Notes under the pieces: model-generated | What the model saw: the letters and a program-made list of their open reading frames with translations, nothing else | The model's database searches: none | Told to the model about the DNA's origin: nothing | Source of the DNA: Takakia lepidozioides | Lineage: Eukaryota; Streptophyta; Takakiopsida; Takakiales; Takakiaceae | NCBI GenBank assembly: GCA_030704615.1 | Contig: CM060732.1 | Location: 70,725,053-70,785,052 of the forward strand | Reading direction: 5' to 3' | DNA length: 60,000 nucleotides | In this document: positions 10,620 to 21,664 of the stretch, piece after piece | How positions within the stretch are numbered: the stretch's first letter is position 1 | Layout: each line of letters opens with the position of its first letter | Translations under genes and position numbers: made by a program

Positions 10620-11460
10620 TGCAACCTCGGGCGGAGACAAGGTTGACAAGGACATATTGTGGAGGTTCACTCCTCGGCATGTTTTCAAGAATAAAACTAA
10701 TGTTTTACCTCCACTCTCCATTTGTTTCTCCTCACGTGTTCAAATATTAATCTACCTTTCTTGCCAGCCACTAGTTTTTTTCCGGACCTCATCTCTGTAA
10801 CGTTTCAGGAACCTCGAGTGATCATCCAGAGTTCCTAGTTTTCCTGATGTCACTGCTTCCTTCTCTTTGCAGTTCCTCTATCACATTACACCCATTGCTT
10901 TTGGTTCTCTCGTTCTCACAAAAGTGTCTTCTCCTCAACAGATTCGCCCATCTCCTTCATTCTCGGTCCACATGGTCATATTGTTGGGCTCAATATGATT
11001 GGTCTAAAAAATGTCCTGAGTATAAACCGCGTGGCAATTTGTGAAAGTTGTTGCTTCAATGGACAAGCTTTCTCGTGGTTTACTGCTTGTGAATCTTGTG
11101 AATCTTCTCCCATTACTCGTCAGTAGATTTCTGTAAGTCTGGCTTCAAGTACAGAGTTACATTTCCTTTACTGCCTTTTCGGACTATCTTAAGATTCTTC
11201 TCAATTTTCTTCGTCACTAATCAGTCCTAAACCTCGCTTTGCCACCCGTTATTCCGTGTCATCTCAAGTCAATTTATCTTGGGTCTGTTTATCTTATTAG
11301 GACCTTCTAAAGACAATACTTCTAGGGCCTTCAGTCCTTACATTGTCCTCACCTTAAACCATATACCCTAAACCTAATTCGAATGTTTGATGCGCATTCT
11401 TCAAGGGTTACAAGGTTGGGCATAATAGAATGGCCCTTGGGATATTTCATTCAAGTCTAA
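10620..11460. other. No feature seen
   Basis: AT-rich sequence between the broken transposase-like gene and the truncated gypsy element. I see no supported ORF, tRNA or repeat boundary. Confidence 0.4.
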
Positions 11461-11464
11461 TTTC

Positions 11465-12800
11465 TTAGGTGACAATATCCTTCGGGACTCCATGATGCTT
11501 TAAGACGTGGGCGAAGTAAAGTCGCCCTGTCTCTTGCGCCGTTGCCGTCTCCTTGGTGGGGATGAAATGGCCCATTTTACTGAACCTATCAACCACCACC
11601 ATGATTGCATCGAATCCTTTTGACAGCGGCATAGCAGTCATGAAATCCATCGAGGCGCTTTCCCAAGTCCCCTCTGGAATCGGCAAGGGTAATAACAGCC
11701 CCGCTTGCTTTTTGTACTCGCTCCGGTTTTGTTGGCATGTGGTGCATGTCTTGACATACTCCTCTGCCTCCTCCCTCAGTTTGGGCCAGAAATACTCTTT
11801 CTTCAAGAGTGCCGCAGTGCGCTTGGCTCCGTCGTGGCCCGCAAGCGGGCTATCATGGCATTCTCTCAAGAGGCTATCTCTAATCCCTCCCTTCGGCACG
11901 TAGAGACGTTTTTGCTTATACCGGAGCAGTCCATTTTGCAAGTGGAACTGCGATTTACCCCCCATCCTCAAGTCCTGCATCGCGGACTTTGCCAGCTCAT
12001 CCTTCCGGCAAGCCTTCCAGATCTTTCTTTGGAGTGCCGTCTCGCCCCTATACACCAACAGGAGCTGCTGCTTTCTACTTAAAGCATCGGCCACCACATT
12101 GTCCCGTCCCGGTTTGTATTGGATATCCACGTCGAACACCGCCAAAGTATCTTGCCACCTAAGTTGTTTTGGGGACAACTTGGGTTGCGTGGCAAAATAC
12201 TTCACTGTGACATTGTCCGTGAACACCTTCACTGGGTTGGAACCAACATAGTGGCGCCAAAGCTCAAGGCAATGCACCACCGCCTTCATCTCTTTTTCGT
12301 GCATCGGCCACCGTCGCTCCACTTCATTCAGTTTCTTACTTTCGTAAGCCACTGGACGTCCATCTTGCATAAGTACACCCCCAAACGCGAAGTCCGACGC
12401 ATCTGTATGAATCTCAAATGGACGATCGAACTCCGGGATTTTCAAGACTGGAGCTTCCGCCATCCGCTGCTTCAATTCAGCAAAAGCTTGGCCATAAAAG
12501 GTGTTCCATGCCCAGACTTTAGATTTACACAGAAGGTCTGATAGCGGCCCCGCAATCTTGGCGAAATTTCTCACATACTTCCGGTAATAGGAGGCGAGTC
12601 CTAGGAAGGATCGCACTCCCGGGACCGAAGTCGGAGGCTCCCAGTCCAAGATCGCCCTCACCTTTCTGTCATCCATTTTGATCCCATCATGTGTAATCAC
12701 ATGCCCCAGGAACTCCACTTTTGTGACCCCGAATTCGCACTTTGAAGCTTTGGCATACAGCTTCCCTTCTCACAATTTTTGGAACACCCTTTTGAGGTGC
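11465..12800 (-). pseudogene. Truncated gypsy pol: RT end, RNase H, integrase start
   Basis: The minus strand reads LYAKASKCEFGVTKVEFLGH (RT thumb side), then a GLASYYRKYVRNFAKI segment, and RNase H with HTDASDFAFGGVL and FTDNVTVKYF. An HHCC integrase zinc region follows (ECHDSPLAGHDGAKRT, CTTCQQNRSEYK), then the start of the integrase core (ESASMDFMTAMPLSKG). It stops after HHGVPKDIVT, before the second catalytic Asp. One stop interrupts the RT fragment near 12770; from 12718 to 11465 the frame is open for 417 residues. Gag, protease and most of RT are absent: the RT fragment sits about 60 bp from the primer site. The matching LTR makes it the same family as the element at 1-2147, so this is a deletion derivative. 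Confidence 0.88.
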
Positions 12801-12833
12801 TCCAGGTGCGGACGATCGCGTACTAAACTCTAA

Positions 12834-12846
12834 GCTCTGATACCAA
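12834..12846 (-). promoter_or_regulatory. tRNA-iMet primer binding site
   Basis: TTGGTATCAGAGC on the minus strand, one base after the LTR end. This is the standard plant retrotransposon primer site complementary to the 3' end of initiator methionine tRNA. It identifies the adjacent LTR as the 5' LTR. Confidence 0.9.
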
Positions 12847-12847
12847 G

Positions 12848-13576
12848 TGTCGCGCACCTCACTTTGGTAAGCTCCCCTTCAAGTCATAGTTACTCGCTTT
12901 GATGCGCGCGCCTGACTCCCAACCTGGCCGCCCGGGCCAACTTGGAGCTTCGGCTGCTCACCGGGACATAACGGTCCCCCTTCGCTTCCCACTAAACCCT
13001 CCACCTATTTGGGACTAGGAGAATTCCCTTTGGTAGATGGCAGTCCGGAACAGCTCCCCACTCTTTGGTCGCTTTCCGGCTCGCTCGCTTACTCACTAGT
13101 TTTTGGTCACCAACGGGCTTGCACCGTTCTCGGGGTCACTACTCCCCTTATATATACTTCTGTAGCTGTCCGCGGGGGTTTCACAACCAGCCATGCCATT
13201 TTATGGCGAACCACCACGAAAACCCTCGACTCCCGATGATGAGTCGCGGTGAGTCTTGGCCCACTCACCACGGCCCCTATGGACCGTGATGAGTCCCAAG
13301 ACTCCCCACGACTCCCACCACAAGGTCTCCGCCCCCATGGTGAGTCCTATGCCACCCCCACTAAGTCCCGCTAAGCTACCACCACCCCTTGTGGAGCCAC
13401 CCCCACCGCAACCCGGTGTGCGGGGCTCCACCTAGTGAGCGCCTCCGCTTCCCTGAGTGCCTTGGGCACTCAAGGGTGCTTCAGCCCCCCATACCTATCG
13501 TTGCCGCTGCCCCCACCACAGGGGCAGCCCCTCATGTGTCCCGACCCCCCTGCCCTCAAGGCAAAGGGTCGCGACA
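12848..13576 (-). repeat. 5' LTR of the deleted chromodomain-type gypsy copy
   Basis: 729 bp, TGTCGCG to CGCGACA on the minus strand, nearly identical to 1421-2147. A TATATATAAG box is present near 13150 in this orientation. The high identity implies fairly recent activity of the family. Confidence 0.9.
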
Positions 13577-13759
13577 CTCTATCACTGTCCCTATTGTACT
13601 CAAACTCTATAGACCAAGAGGCCGGGTACAAGAGTAGCCCCATCGTTATTCGCCGTCTTGCAATCTGTGAACTTGAGCCAGAGATCTCGTGTATTGGTCC
13701 CATAGTAGCTTGGCCTTGTGGTTCTTATTAGTCTCCCATGGTTGTATCCATTGCCACTA

Positions 13760-14026
13760 TTAAATGCAGCGTGGACACAACCAATCCCCATCAGGAACCA
13801 TATCAAGAGGTGGCGTCAAGCATCCCATGTGCCAACCTCTTGAACATCGATCGTACACCAGCATGGTGGCTGCCCCTCTGGCAGACCCACACAACATGCA
13901 CCACAAACCTGCAGGTACCACCGCCAAGTTTGGGTCAACCCTTCCATCAACATTTGGAAAGTGACATGGCGCGCAATTACGCACATGGTCCTTCCAAGTC
14001 ATGCCATCCCGACCCTCCAACATCAA
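13760..14026 (-). pseudogene. PHD finger at the 3' end of a gypsy pol
   Basis: The minus strand reads GLWCMLCGSA, then LVYDRCSRGWHMGCLTPPL and DGDWLCPRCI with a stop. This is a PHD finger (C4HC3) with Cys pairs, the WH pair and the W-x-C-P-x-C end. The third zinc ligand, normally Cys in LLCDGC, is Tyr (codon TAT; one transition from TGT). PHD fingers bind histone H3 tails, often depending on K4 methylation. The domain follows the integrase with only a stop and a few bases between, so it is the C-terminal module of the same polyprotein, replacing a chromodomain. Confidence 0.78.
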
Positions 14027-14029
14027 GAC

Positions 14030-15323
14030 TCATGAGGGCAACACCTCTCGAACCCTCAAAATAGTACGTCTTGCAGTCACATCCAGGGTCGTGAGAGCAG
14101 TCTGCTGCAAATAAACATAGTCACCAGGGTTAAATCTCCGAACCCCAGGACGATAGCCCCCACCACGTATGGTAGCATACCTCAACGTATCACGATATTG
14201 TGCAATGACAAGGTTCTCGAAAGCCATGGGCATGACTTTCTTGAACACCTCTGCACGCTGATCACATGCACGTGCCCACACGTCCGGATCGTCAAGGTTG
14301 AGAACTGTAGCAGCTTCGCTACGAATGGATGCAGGCAAATCTGGCTCTCGGCCAAAGAGAAGTAAGTATGGTGAGAAGGAGGCAAGTGATGCTTGTTTGC
14401 TGAACCTGTAGCCTATGGCCAACCAGGGTAACTAAAGGTCCCAATCTCCTAGGTGTCCCTTCTGCAAGCCATACTTGTGCAAACCCCTCATCACTGTCTG
14501 AACAACCCTCTCTGCCAAGCCATCGGCCTCAGGATGACCGAGAAGTGGTGCGGTGGTCTACCAAGGCCTTGTCATACAATGCCTGAAACTCCCCCAAGAA
14601 CTCTCTCCCTTGGTCCGTGAGTACCTCAGCTGGAGCACCAAATCGGCTAAGTACACAATCCAAGAATGCATACACAGCTCCCTCACTAGCCTTATCAGGC
14701 AATGGAACCAACTCGATCCACTTGGAGAAGTGTTCCACCATCACCAACACGTACTTGTTGTGGCGCATGGTCAATGGCAACGGCCCTGCAAAGTCAAGAC
14801 TCCACCTGTAGCCCAATCCCATGATCAGAAGAGGGTGCAATTGTGGTGTAGGGGCGTTGAATGAAGCACGCACCCTGTCACACACCATGCACCTAGCCAC
14901 AAATTGTTGCACCTCTGTGTGCATACCACGCCACCAATATTGCCCCTGCAGTAGACTGTGAGTGCACCGTACCCCAAAATGCCCCAATTCCTCATGGGCA
15001 TGACGCACTAACCGTGCTCGCTGTGTTGGGTGAGGCATTATCCTCACTCGACCATCCTCCCACACTCGGAGCAGGTGTGTCCCCTCCCACTTGAGCGTCT
15101 TGGCTCGTTGTAGGATCCGATCCCTCTCCTTGGAAGTCACAGTGGCTGCCGTGTCCCCAGTGCGGAGATAGTCCAACACAGCTGAATCCTCATGTATATC
15201 TTTGGCGCCACCTTGCTCATTGCTGGCCTCAGGGTCCTCAGACACTCGGTCTATAGTATCCCTGTTGTAGGTCCAACCTGGCTTTTCGCTGCCAAGATAC
15301 ACAAAAATGCAGATGCATGCCAT
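14030..15323 (-). pseudogene. Gypsy integrase (zinc domain, core, C-terminal domain), broken
   Basis: HHCC zinc domain: HAHEELGHFGVRCTHSLL then CMVCDRVR. Core: YRWSLDFAGPLPL with the first catalytic Asp and VLTDQGREFLGEF with the second. A frame break lies near 14430-14530; the third acidic region is not clear. The downstream part has ASFSPYLLLFGREPDLP and FNPGDYVYLQQ, the usual C-terminal integrase segments. It follows RNase H and precedes the PHD finger. A protein-coding role today is excluded by the stop and frame changes. Confidence 0.82.
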
Positions 15324-15436
15324 CCGGGCACTATCTCCTCGTCCGTCTCACCATGCCACCGAGCTCCAGTGTCATCCTGCTAGCTCGTGCATAGATTGTG
15401 ACTCAACCCATCCGCATCACGATTGACCAAACCCGG

Positions 15437-15955
15437 TCAATGCACAACCTGAAAGTCATACTCTTGAAGTATGAGTGCCCACCGTGCAAGCTTCCCCGTA
15501 AGCTTGTCTGACTCCATCAACCACTTGAGTGGCTGGTGATCCGTGACAAGGGTGAAGAGATTGCCGTATAGATAGCACCTGAAGTGTGCCACGGCCCACA
15601 CTGCAGCTAAGCACTCCCCCTCATATGAGCTATACTTAGTCTCTGTAGCGTTGTTCGAGCGGCTAGCATAAGCCACTACAAACTCTCTTCCCTCATTATC
15701 CACCTGTGTGAGCACCGCTCCAAGCCCCAGCATGCTCCAATCTGTATACAGCTGAAAAGGACGCCCCCTGATAGGTCGTCTCAAAATGGGCGCCGAGGTC
15801 AACCTCGCCTTGAGCTCTTGAAAAGCTTGTTCTTGCTCATCTTCCCACTGCCACTCCTGGTCCACCTTGGTAAGCTTGGTTAGAGCCTTTGCAATGGCAC
15901 TAAATCCCTTGACAAACCGTCTATAATAGTTTGCCAACCCCATGAAAGCTCAAAC
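15437..15955 (-). pseudogene. Gypsy RT connection and RNase H segment
   Basis: Reads FMGLANYYRRFVKGF, then RRPIRGRPFQLYTDWSMLGL, VAYASRSNNATE and LVTDHQPLKWLM: the RNase H domain of a gypsy polyprotein. TDWS stands where TDAS is usual. A stop separates it from the RT part upstream and another from the integrase part downstream. Confidence 0.85.
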
Positions 15956-16747
15956 TTGGCTCACATCCGTGGGGCGTGGATTGTGTGCAATGGCCTCCAC
16001 CTTAGTCTGTTGTACCCCCAATTCTCCAAGATATATCATGTGACCCAGATACTCAATCTGGTTGTGGAAAAACTTGCACTTCCCCGGATGTAACTTCAAT
16101 CCGTGCGCCCTCAAGCGCTCAAATACCACCTAAAGGTGTCTCTCATGCTTCTCCACTGTAGCACTAAAGATGATGATGTCATCTATGTAGCACCGAGCAA
16201 ACTCCACCCGTGCTAGAATCCTGTCCATGACTCTCTGAAACTCTGCAGGAGCGTTCTTAAGCCCAAATGGTAAGAACCGCCACTGGTATAGGCAATCCTT
16301 CCCGTGCTCATTGATCCCCCAGAATGTCGTCTTTCTGCTTATCCGCCTCATTGATCGGCAACTGGTGATATCCGGATCGTAAATCCAAAGTGCTAAGGAC
16401 CTTGGCATGCCCAATGGCATCAAAGATCTCCACTGGTGTTGGCATGGCATACCTATCGGACTTGGTCTGACGATTTACAGGCCGGTAATCACCGCACATA
16501 CGTCTCTCTGTCCAGTTGCCATAGACATCACTGTGGCTGAAGCATACTCTCCACCAGATAGCTCCACCAAACCAGCCTCCCAGAGGTCCTGAGTCCTCAT
16601 CTGAATCAAGGACCTCTCCATGTCACTGTATCTATAGGGTCTCCGAAAGATTGGTGTGTCAGTGGCCAATTCAATGCGAATCTCTTGACCCTTCAGTGCT
16701 CCCAAGTCCTTCAAACTGAAGGCAAAGCAGTTCCTGTAAGCCCTCAA
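15956..16747 (-). pseudogene. Gypsy reverse transcriptase with at least two frameshifts
   Basis: Read in three frames in order: IFRRPYRYSDMER; then CGDYRPVNRQTKSDRYAMP and STLDLRSGYHQLPI; then FLPFGLKNAPAEFQRVMD and CYIDDIIIFS. YIDD is the catalytic motif. The frame changes lie near 16490 and 16330, and stops follow near 16130 and 15947. Confidence 0.85.
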
Positions 16748-16946
16748 GAACCGCCGTATACGTCGTCTCTCTCCTCCGGTGACTATGGGTCCAACATCAG
16801 GCTCCCAGTTGCCCTCCGTGACTGCAACCTTGAGTCCAGCAAGCTTAGAGGTAGAAGACGCGTCCCGTGGTTGCTATGCTGCAACCTCTTGAGCAGTAAC
16901 CACTGCCTGCTCTATCAGTGACAATGCCTCATCTTGCCCCATCATC

Positions 16947-17610
16947 TCAACTCTGAACCTCGAGCACCTCCCACGTGTGCCATGGATGCGGCCTGCACCT
17001 CGTGGTCCTCACCTGTTTGCCCCCACTCGCTGCCTGTACCGTCTCGGTAGGCAGAGAAACTATGAAGGGAAGTGTACTCGCTGCTCGTGGGTGACCCACC
17101 CTATTGACCATTGCCAAAGGTGATCGATCATCGTGTCTCACATGTTAAGACTGCCTCCCTTTGTCCAAAATGCTATCCACCGTCAGGTTTGGTGGCCACT
17201 GCACCCCATCAAATGCACGCTTGAGCAGTGCAGGTGGCATCAAATTGGTCCACCATAGTCGTGGGCGATGAGCCCGTGACCCCATTGCAGCTGCATCTAG
17301 CAACACTGCTAACCCAAGCCAAGACCGTACTTGATGCACACTGGCCATCACCTTGGCCCGAGAATCACCCATCAATGGCACATTCTCCAAGATATATGTC
17401 GGAGAGTCTGTCTGCTGAAGCTGTAAATAGCGCATGACCCTCAACATCTCCCAAAACAGGCGTGACCTTGAGTCTTGTAGCCCGTTGCCATGCCCGGCTG
17501 ATGAATGCCCTTGGCAAGGCCAACCTGCTGCAAATCCTTGCTCGTACCCTACAATGGAGTGTGAGGAACCATGGCAGGCAACTCCGCCGTACCATGCATG
17601 TCATCCTGCT
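16947..17610 (-). pseudogene. DNA cytosine-5 methyltransferase domain inside the gypsy polyprotein
   Basis: In one minus-strand frame I read GFAAGWPCQGHSSAGHGNGL then QDSRSRLFWEMLRVMRYLQ. PCQ (17519-17511) is the catalytic motif IV. YILENVPLMGDSR carries motif VI (ENV, 17387-17379), and MGSRAHRPRLWWTNL carries motif VIII (about 17279-17250). After a TAA at 17147-17145 the same frame continues with RVGHPRAASTLPFIV, a possible motif IX region. The spacing matches DNMT3-like enzymes. The SAM-binding motif I (DLFxGxG type) is not visible upstream: this frame hits a stop near 17606 and the preceding sequence belongs to the protease frame. The domain is therefore N-terminally truncated or shifted. 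It lies between protease and RT. DNMT-bearing retrotransposons have been reported from charophytes and dinoflagellates (de Mendoza and colleagues; recalled, not checked). Confidence 0.75.
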
Positions 17611-18236
17611 CTGCTGGAGGTGGCACATCCTCTGCATGGGCATTGTCCTCTAGCAACTCTCCAGGCCAACTAACTGCAGTTGTGAAGGCTGCTAGTATTG
17701 GCATCTTGCCCCGCTGGGCAGCAACAACAGCCCCAGTAAATGTCACAGGGAGCTGTATACGACGACCATCCCCTGACTGCCATCCAGGGCTATAGGATGC
17801 TGACTCCTCCCAAAAATCTAGGGTGAAGCCCATGGGATACAACACTGCCCCACCAACAAGGACATCGTAAGAGACTGCGTCTGTCACAATGGCCTTGCCT
17901 CGCATCACTGAGCCATCTATAGGATGATCCGGCTGTAGTCTAATGGCCAACTCACGCCGTGTTATGCCCCGAGCTTGCTCTGATCCTCCCAGAGATGTCT
18001 GTATCTGGAAAGGACAAGGCTCTATATCCGCTCCATGAGGCCCAAACCTGCAATAGCGGCTCTGCCCAACATCAGTGGCTGAGCTCCCGAGTCCAACAAG
18101 ACCCGCCTCTTGCCTGCCGGTCCACTCAAAGAAAAAATGCCATCCTGGTTGTCTAACAAGACAACTCCAGGTGTCACCATGGCGCGCTCAAAGGCTAGCC
18201 TAGCTGGCAGCTCCGTCAACCTAGCAGCTGCAGCTT
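17549..18236 (-). pseudogene. Gypsy aspartic protease region
   Basis: LLDSGAQPLMLGRAAIAGLG contains the DSGA active site and the hydrophobic-hydrophobic-G partner of a retropepsin fold. After a short frame change the C-terminal half continues with SYDVLVGGAVLYPMGFTLDF. An acidic linker (LLEDNAHAEDVPPPAEQDD) then leads towards the methyltransferase. Confidence 0.75.
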
Positions 18237-18237
18237 C

Positions 18238-18714
18238 TTATGGCGCAGCCGTGGCAGTCTTGACCCTCAAATCCGAGGATCCCTCTGCCACTACACCTTC
18301 CACTAACTCCGCAGAAGATGAAGTGACCTCCCCATTCTCGCAAAGTGTTGCTGCTAGTCTGAACATTGCAGCTGGTTTTACCCCCGGCGTCGCAATCATG
18401 GTTGCCGAGAACAAAGGGGCCTGACACACAGAGGTGGCCGCCCCCAACAACACACTGGCTGCACTAGCCTTGGCAGCAGGTGTCAGTGCTGCACGTGTAG
18501 CTCTCCCCAATGGCACAATAACCTTCGCCTTGGTATCCGTGGGGCGAGAATTAGGTACCATGGATGTCGTCGACACTGTCTCTGCCAAGATGAATGATTG
18601 AGGCAACCTAGCCTGACGGCTTGCCTCCCCACGCTGTGGATCCAACTCCACCTCTGCACCTCGTGGCTCAGGAACTCGTGCTGCTCCTCGAGTGACGGCT
18701 GTAGCAGTCTCCAC
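18238..18714 (-). pseudogene. Gag-like or gag-protease linker, low complexity
   Basis: An Ala/Val/Ser-rich 158-residue frame directly upstream of the protease. I see no CCHC zinc knuckle. Position alone suggests the gag-protease linker of the same element. The Mutator-like element starts 36 bp further on, so the 5' end and the LTR are missing. Confidence 0.4.
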
Positions 18715-19499
18715 CTACACTAATGGTAGTGTTGCCCCACACATAAATCCCAACGACGCAATGGCGTGAATCTTGCGCGTGAGCGCGCGAGCGTACGCTC
18801 ACGCAAGAGTGACGTGGCGTGAGCGTACGCTCATGCCAGCTAACGTGGCGTGAGCCTGCACCCACACTGACGTGGCGTGAGCATCATATCAGCAGGATGA
18901 TGTGGCGGCAAATGATGAAGTGGCACTGCGCCGTCATCAGCCACGTCAGCACTAACATGCATCGCCTTAACCGAGGATGGTCCTATGACCGTGGGATTAA
19001 TGCAGGGAATCCTTGGTTGAATACAATCAAGACTACCATGAGGCCTACAATTGTAGCATCCAACATTGTGCAATTACAAATGTTTCTTTCACTTTTACAA
19101 TTACGAGGACGAGAAAATATCCTCACAAAGTGTGCGCCATAGAGGCTGCCACGAGAAGACTAGAGTCCCTCCCCAAATAACAATGAGAGTTAGGATCATC
19201 TTCAAAAGATGATTGCAGTGCATAGCGACAGGAAGACATGTAGACTTCGAACGGTGCAATGATGCCTGTGCTTATAAAAGTTGTCACTTAGAGCTCACTC
19301 AGTATAGTTGGAAGCATAATGGAGGGATAAGGGACGTCATATCATTGCATCGCCGACGATGTTGCAAACGAATTGATTTGAATTGAATTTCCATGACAAT
19401 GTTGCAAATTGGACATTTCATAGCATGGTCGTCCACATACCACATTGCATAGTTGATGCTACCTATGTGTTGTATCCCGCTGCAATAGAGTATTGACCT

Positions 19500-20447
19500 C
19501 GTTGAAACTTAGAGTGGCCTGGTGAACGAAGTTGTCACGTTTGGGATCGCAAACCATCTTCTTCAAAAATTTGAAATACAAATGTTTGCAGGGTATGAAT
19601 TTACCTCTCTTGCCCAAACTGGTTGATAGCTCACAAAATCAGGACATGTGCAATTGGAGAAATTAGAAACCGTGATGTCGTAGGCCCTGTCATGAACAGC
19701 AGATGCGGAAGTGATCATTGTGTACACCCGACCATATCCGGGATCGGGCACTTCCATGGTGCTTGCAACACGAGCTTGGAGCATTCATGCAGAGTCCACT
19801 TTGCCAAAGTGTTCAGCGGTTGGAGGGAAACGCCGAACGAGCTTTCCATCTCGTTTGGTTGGCCACAAGTGAGGATTTGCCGGAGGTACCCGAGAGGACG
19901 CAGAAGTAGTAGCACATGCATGCAGTTGGGGTTGTCTCGCAAGGGAAAAACCTGCCTCCTCTAGCATTGCAATCTCCTGACTTGTGAGATGTGTTCCCAC
20001 CTTGACGGGCCAAACGGTTGGAGGAGCTGGCTTCATCACCACGGAAGGACGCACAATTCCATGCACACATCTGCCACAATCATCTGCGCAGAACCAGAAC
20101 TTGTGATTATTGGCTTCTGGTTGACCGTATGGACGCATCAAACCCGTGAAAGTCGGAGCAGGAGTCTGGGCACCGCCTCTGGATATAGATGAAGTGCACT
20201 TCTCGAAATTAGTTGCCCTGATCGTTGTACATTTCACACGAGACCCTGCACTTGTGCGTTCTATGTGCCAAACGTGGTCCGGGCATGCGGACTCAAGCAC
20301 ATCAAGGGGGTTGTTTCTCTCCTGCACCATTCCAGTGGCACTGTTTGATGTTGGAGCCTGCCGTCGTGTTGGAGGTTCCTCCAGAATGGAGGTTCTGGAC
20401 ATGGATCTGTCATGCAAAGGAACACGAGGCTTCGAAGAAGTTATCAC
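19500..20447 (-). pseudogene. MULE transposase C-terminal part with SWIM zinc finger
   Basis: The minus strand reads YGRVYTMITSASAVHDRAYD, VSNFSNCTCPDFVS and, after a one-frame shift, LGKRGKFIPCKHLYFKFLKK. Together CTC...CKH makes the CxCx(n)CxH SWIM pattern typical of Mutator transposases. The reading then continues into the inverted arm (RDNFVHQATLSFNEV). The segment 20447-19785 upstream has paired Cys (FWFCADDCGRCVHGI) and I do not recognise it further. The DDE catalytic core is not visible. Confidence 0.65.
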
Positions 20448-21664
20448 GGTCTGCCCTGTGCAAATCGGAATCCGAACCAGGTGGAGTGTTCAATTTCCTC
20501 TTACACGAGCCAAATCTCTCCTCCCCTTCAAAATGTGGAACTCTTGAAACAAGTGGCATTCCCTGGGCATACATGCTCACCGCCTGTGCTATCTTGCTTG
20601 GATCCCCAGATCTGTTTGCAACACGCAACATCAACTCCAATTTGTCCGGACCCTTGCCACCAACCCCACATCGTAAGAAATCATGGTATCGGGTTTGTTG
20701 TTGCAAGGCACGTATCAAATCATCTGTACTGCTTTGTACTCCTCTGTTTATGGTTTTCCACACCTGCAGTTTGTGACTGGTGGTACCGCCATTCACTATG
20801 AAGCCATCTTGATTTGCTTTGTACTCCTCTGTTTATGGTTTTCCACACCTGCATGAGCGGGAAAAAAAAAAGCATGAGCGGACCATTGTGTGTCCACGGA
20901 AATAGGGTTAGGAGGCACGGAAATAGGGTCATATGAAGTTGGAATTTGGCACCAGTGGACTCGTCATAGCAATGAAATGCAACATTTTATTGCAAATTTT
21001 GTGGCAAGCCACATCTCTACAAGTGTGTCGTAACTGTCATAGCCGGAATGGGCACTACTCTCCTACACCCTCCGAGGAACTTGCCCCGCCTTCCTCCTCA
21101 TCCCCCTCATCCCCCCCATCCTCCGAGCTCTGTGATGCATCAGTTCCACTATGCCTCTCAAAAATTCCGTCCTCTCCTTGGGGGACTGTCCACCTCACCT
21201 CCTGGGAATCTTCTGCCTCTTCTCCCCCACTTTCCTCAGCAGAATCCAAGACAAATCTACAAGCCTGACGGGCTCTAATAGTTGCTGCCTCCTCCCTCAT
21301 CTTCATTTTCTTGAGGCTTGCCTCGTCTAAAATCTGTTGTACACGACTAGGTTCGGAAGACCTCCTAATGGACACCGAAGCAAGCCGGGCAGCATAAAGT
21401 AGGAAGGATGTAGTCCCTTTCTGGACTAGGCATGAAATCCCCCCTGGCAAATAAAGGCACGTTCCTCCTGCCCATGAACTGCGGTGTAGACGTCCCTCCT
21501 GCAATACTTGGCATCCTGCAGTAAGAACAAATCCACTTTAAGAATGTCAATACCAGCAGAAGCAAAAAAGGGTCTTTCAATGAAATAAGAGAGCGAAGGG
21601 AGGTGCCTCACGAAATCAGGATGCAACTTACAATGCGACCACTCACTTGTAAACTGGGGGCTCC
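20410..21664 (-). pseudogene. Internal MULE coding remnants of unknown function
   Basis: Open stretches on the minus strand include one with ALQQQTRYHDFLRCGVGGKG and one with a basic helix followed by an acidic tail (SAEESGGEEAEDSQ, GGDEGDEEEGG). They follow one another in transposase orientation but in different frames. Two short repeats of GGTTTTCCACACCTGCA occur at 20751 and 20837. They could be transposase N-terminal parts or captured host sequence. Confidence 0.4.
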
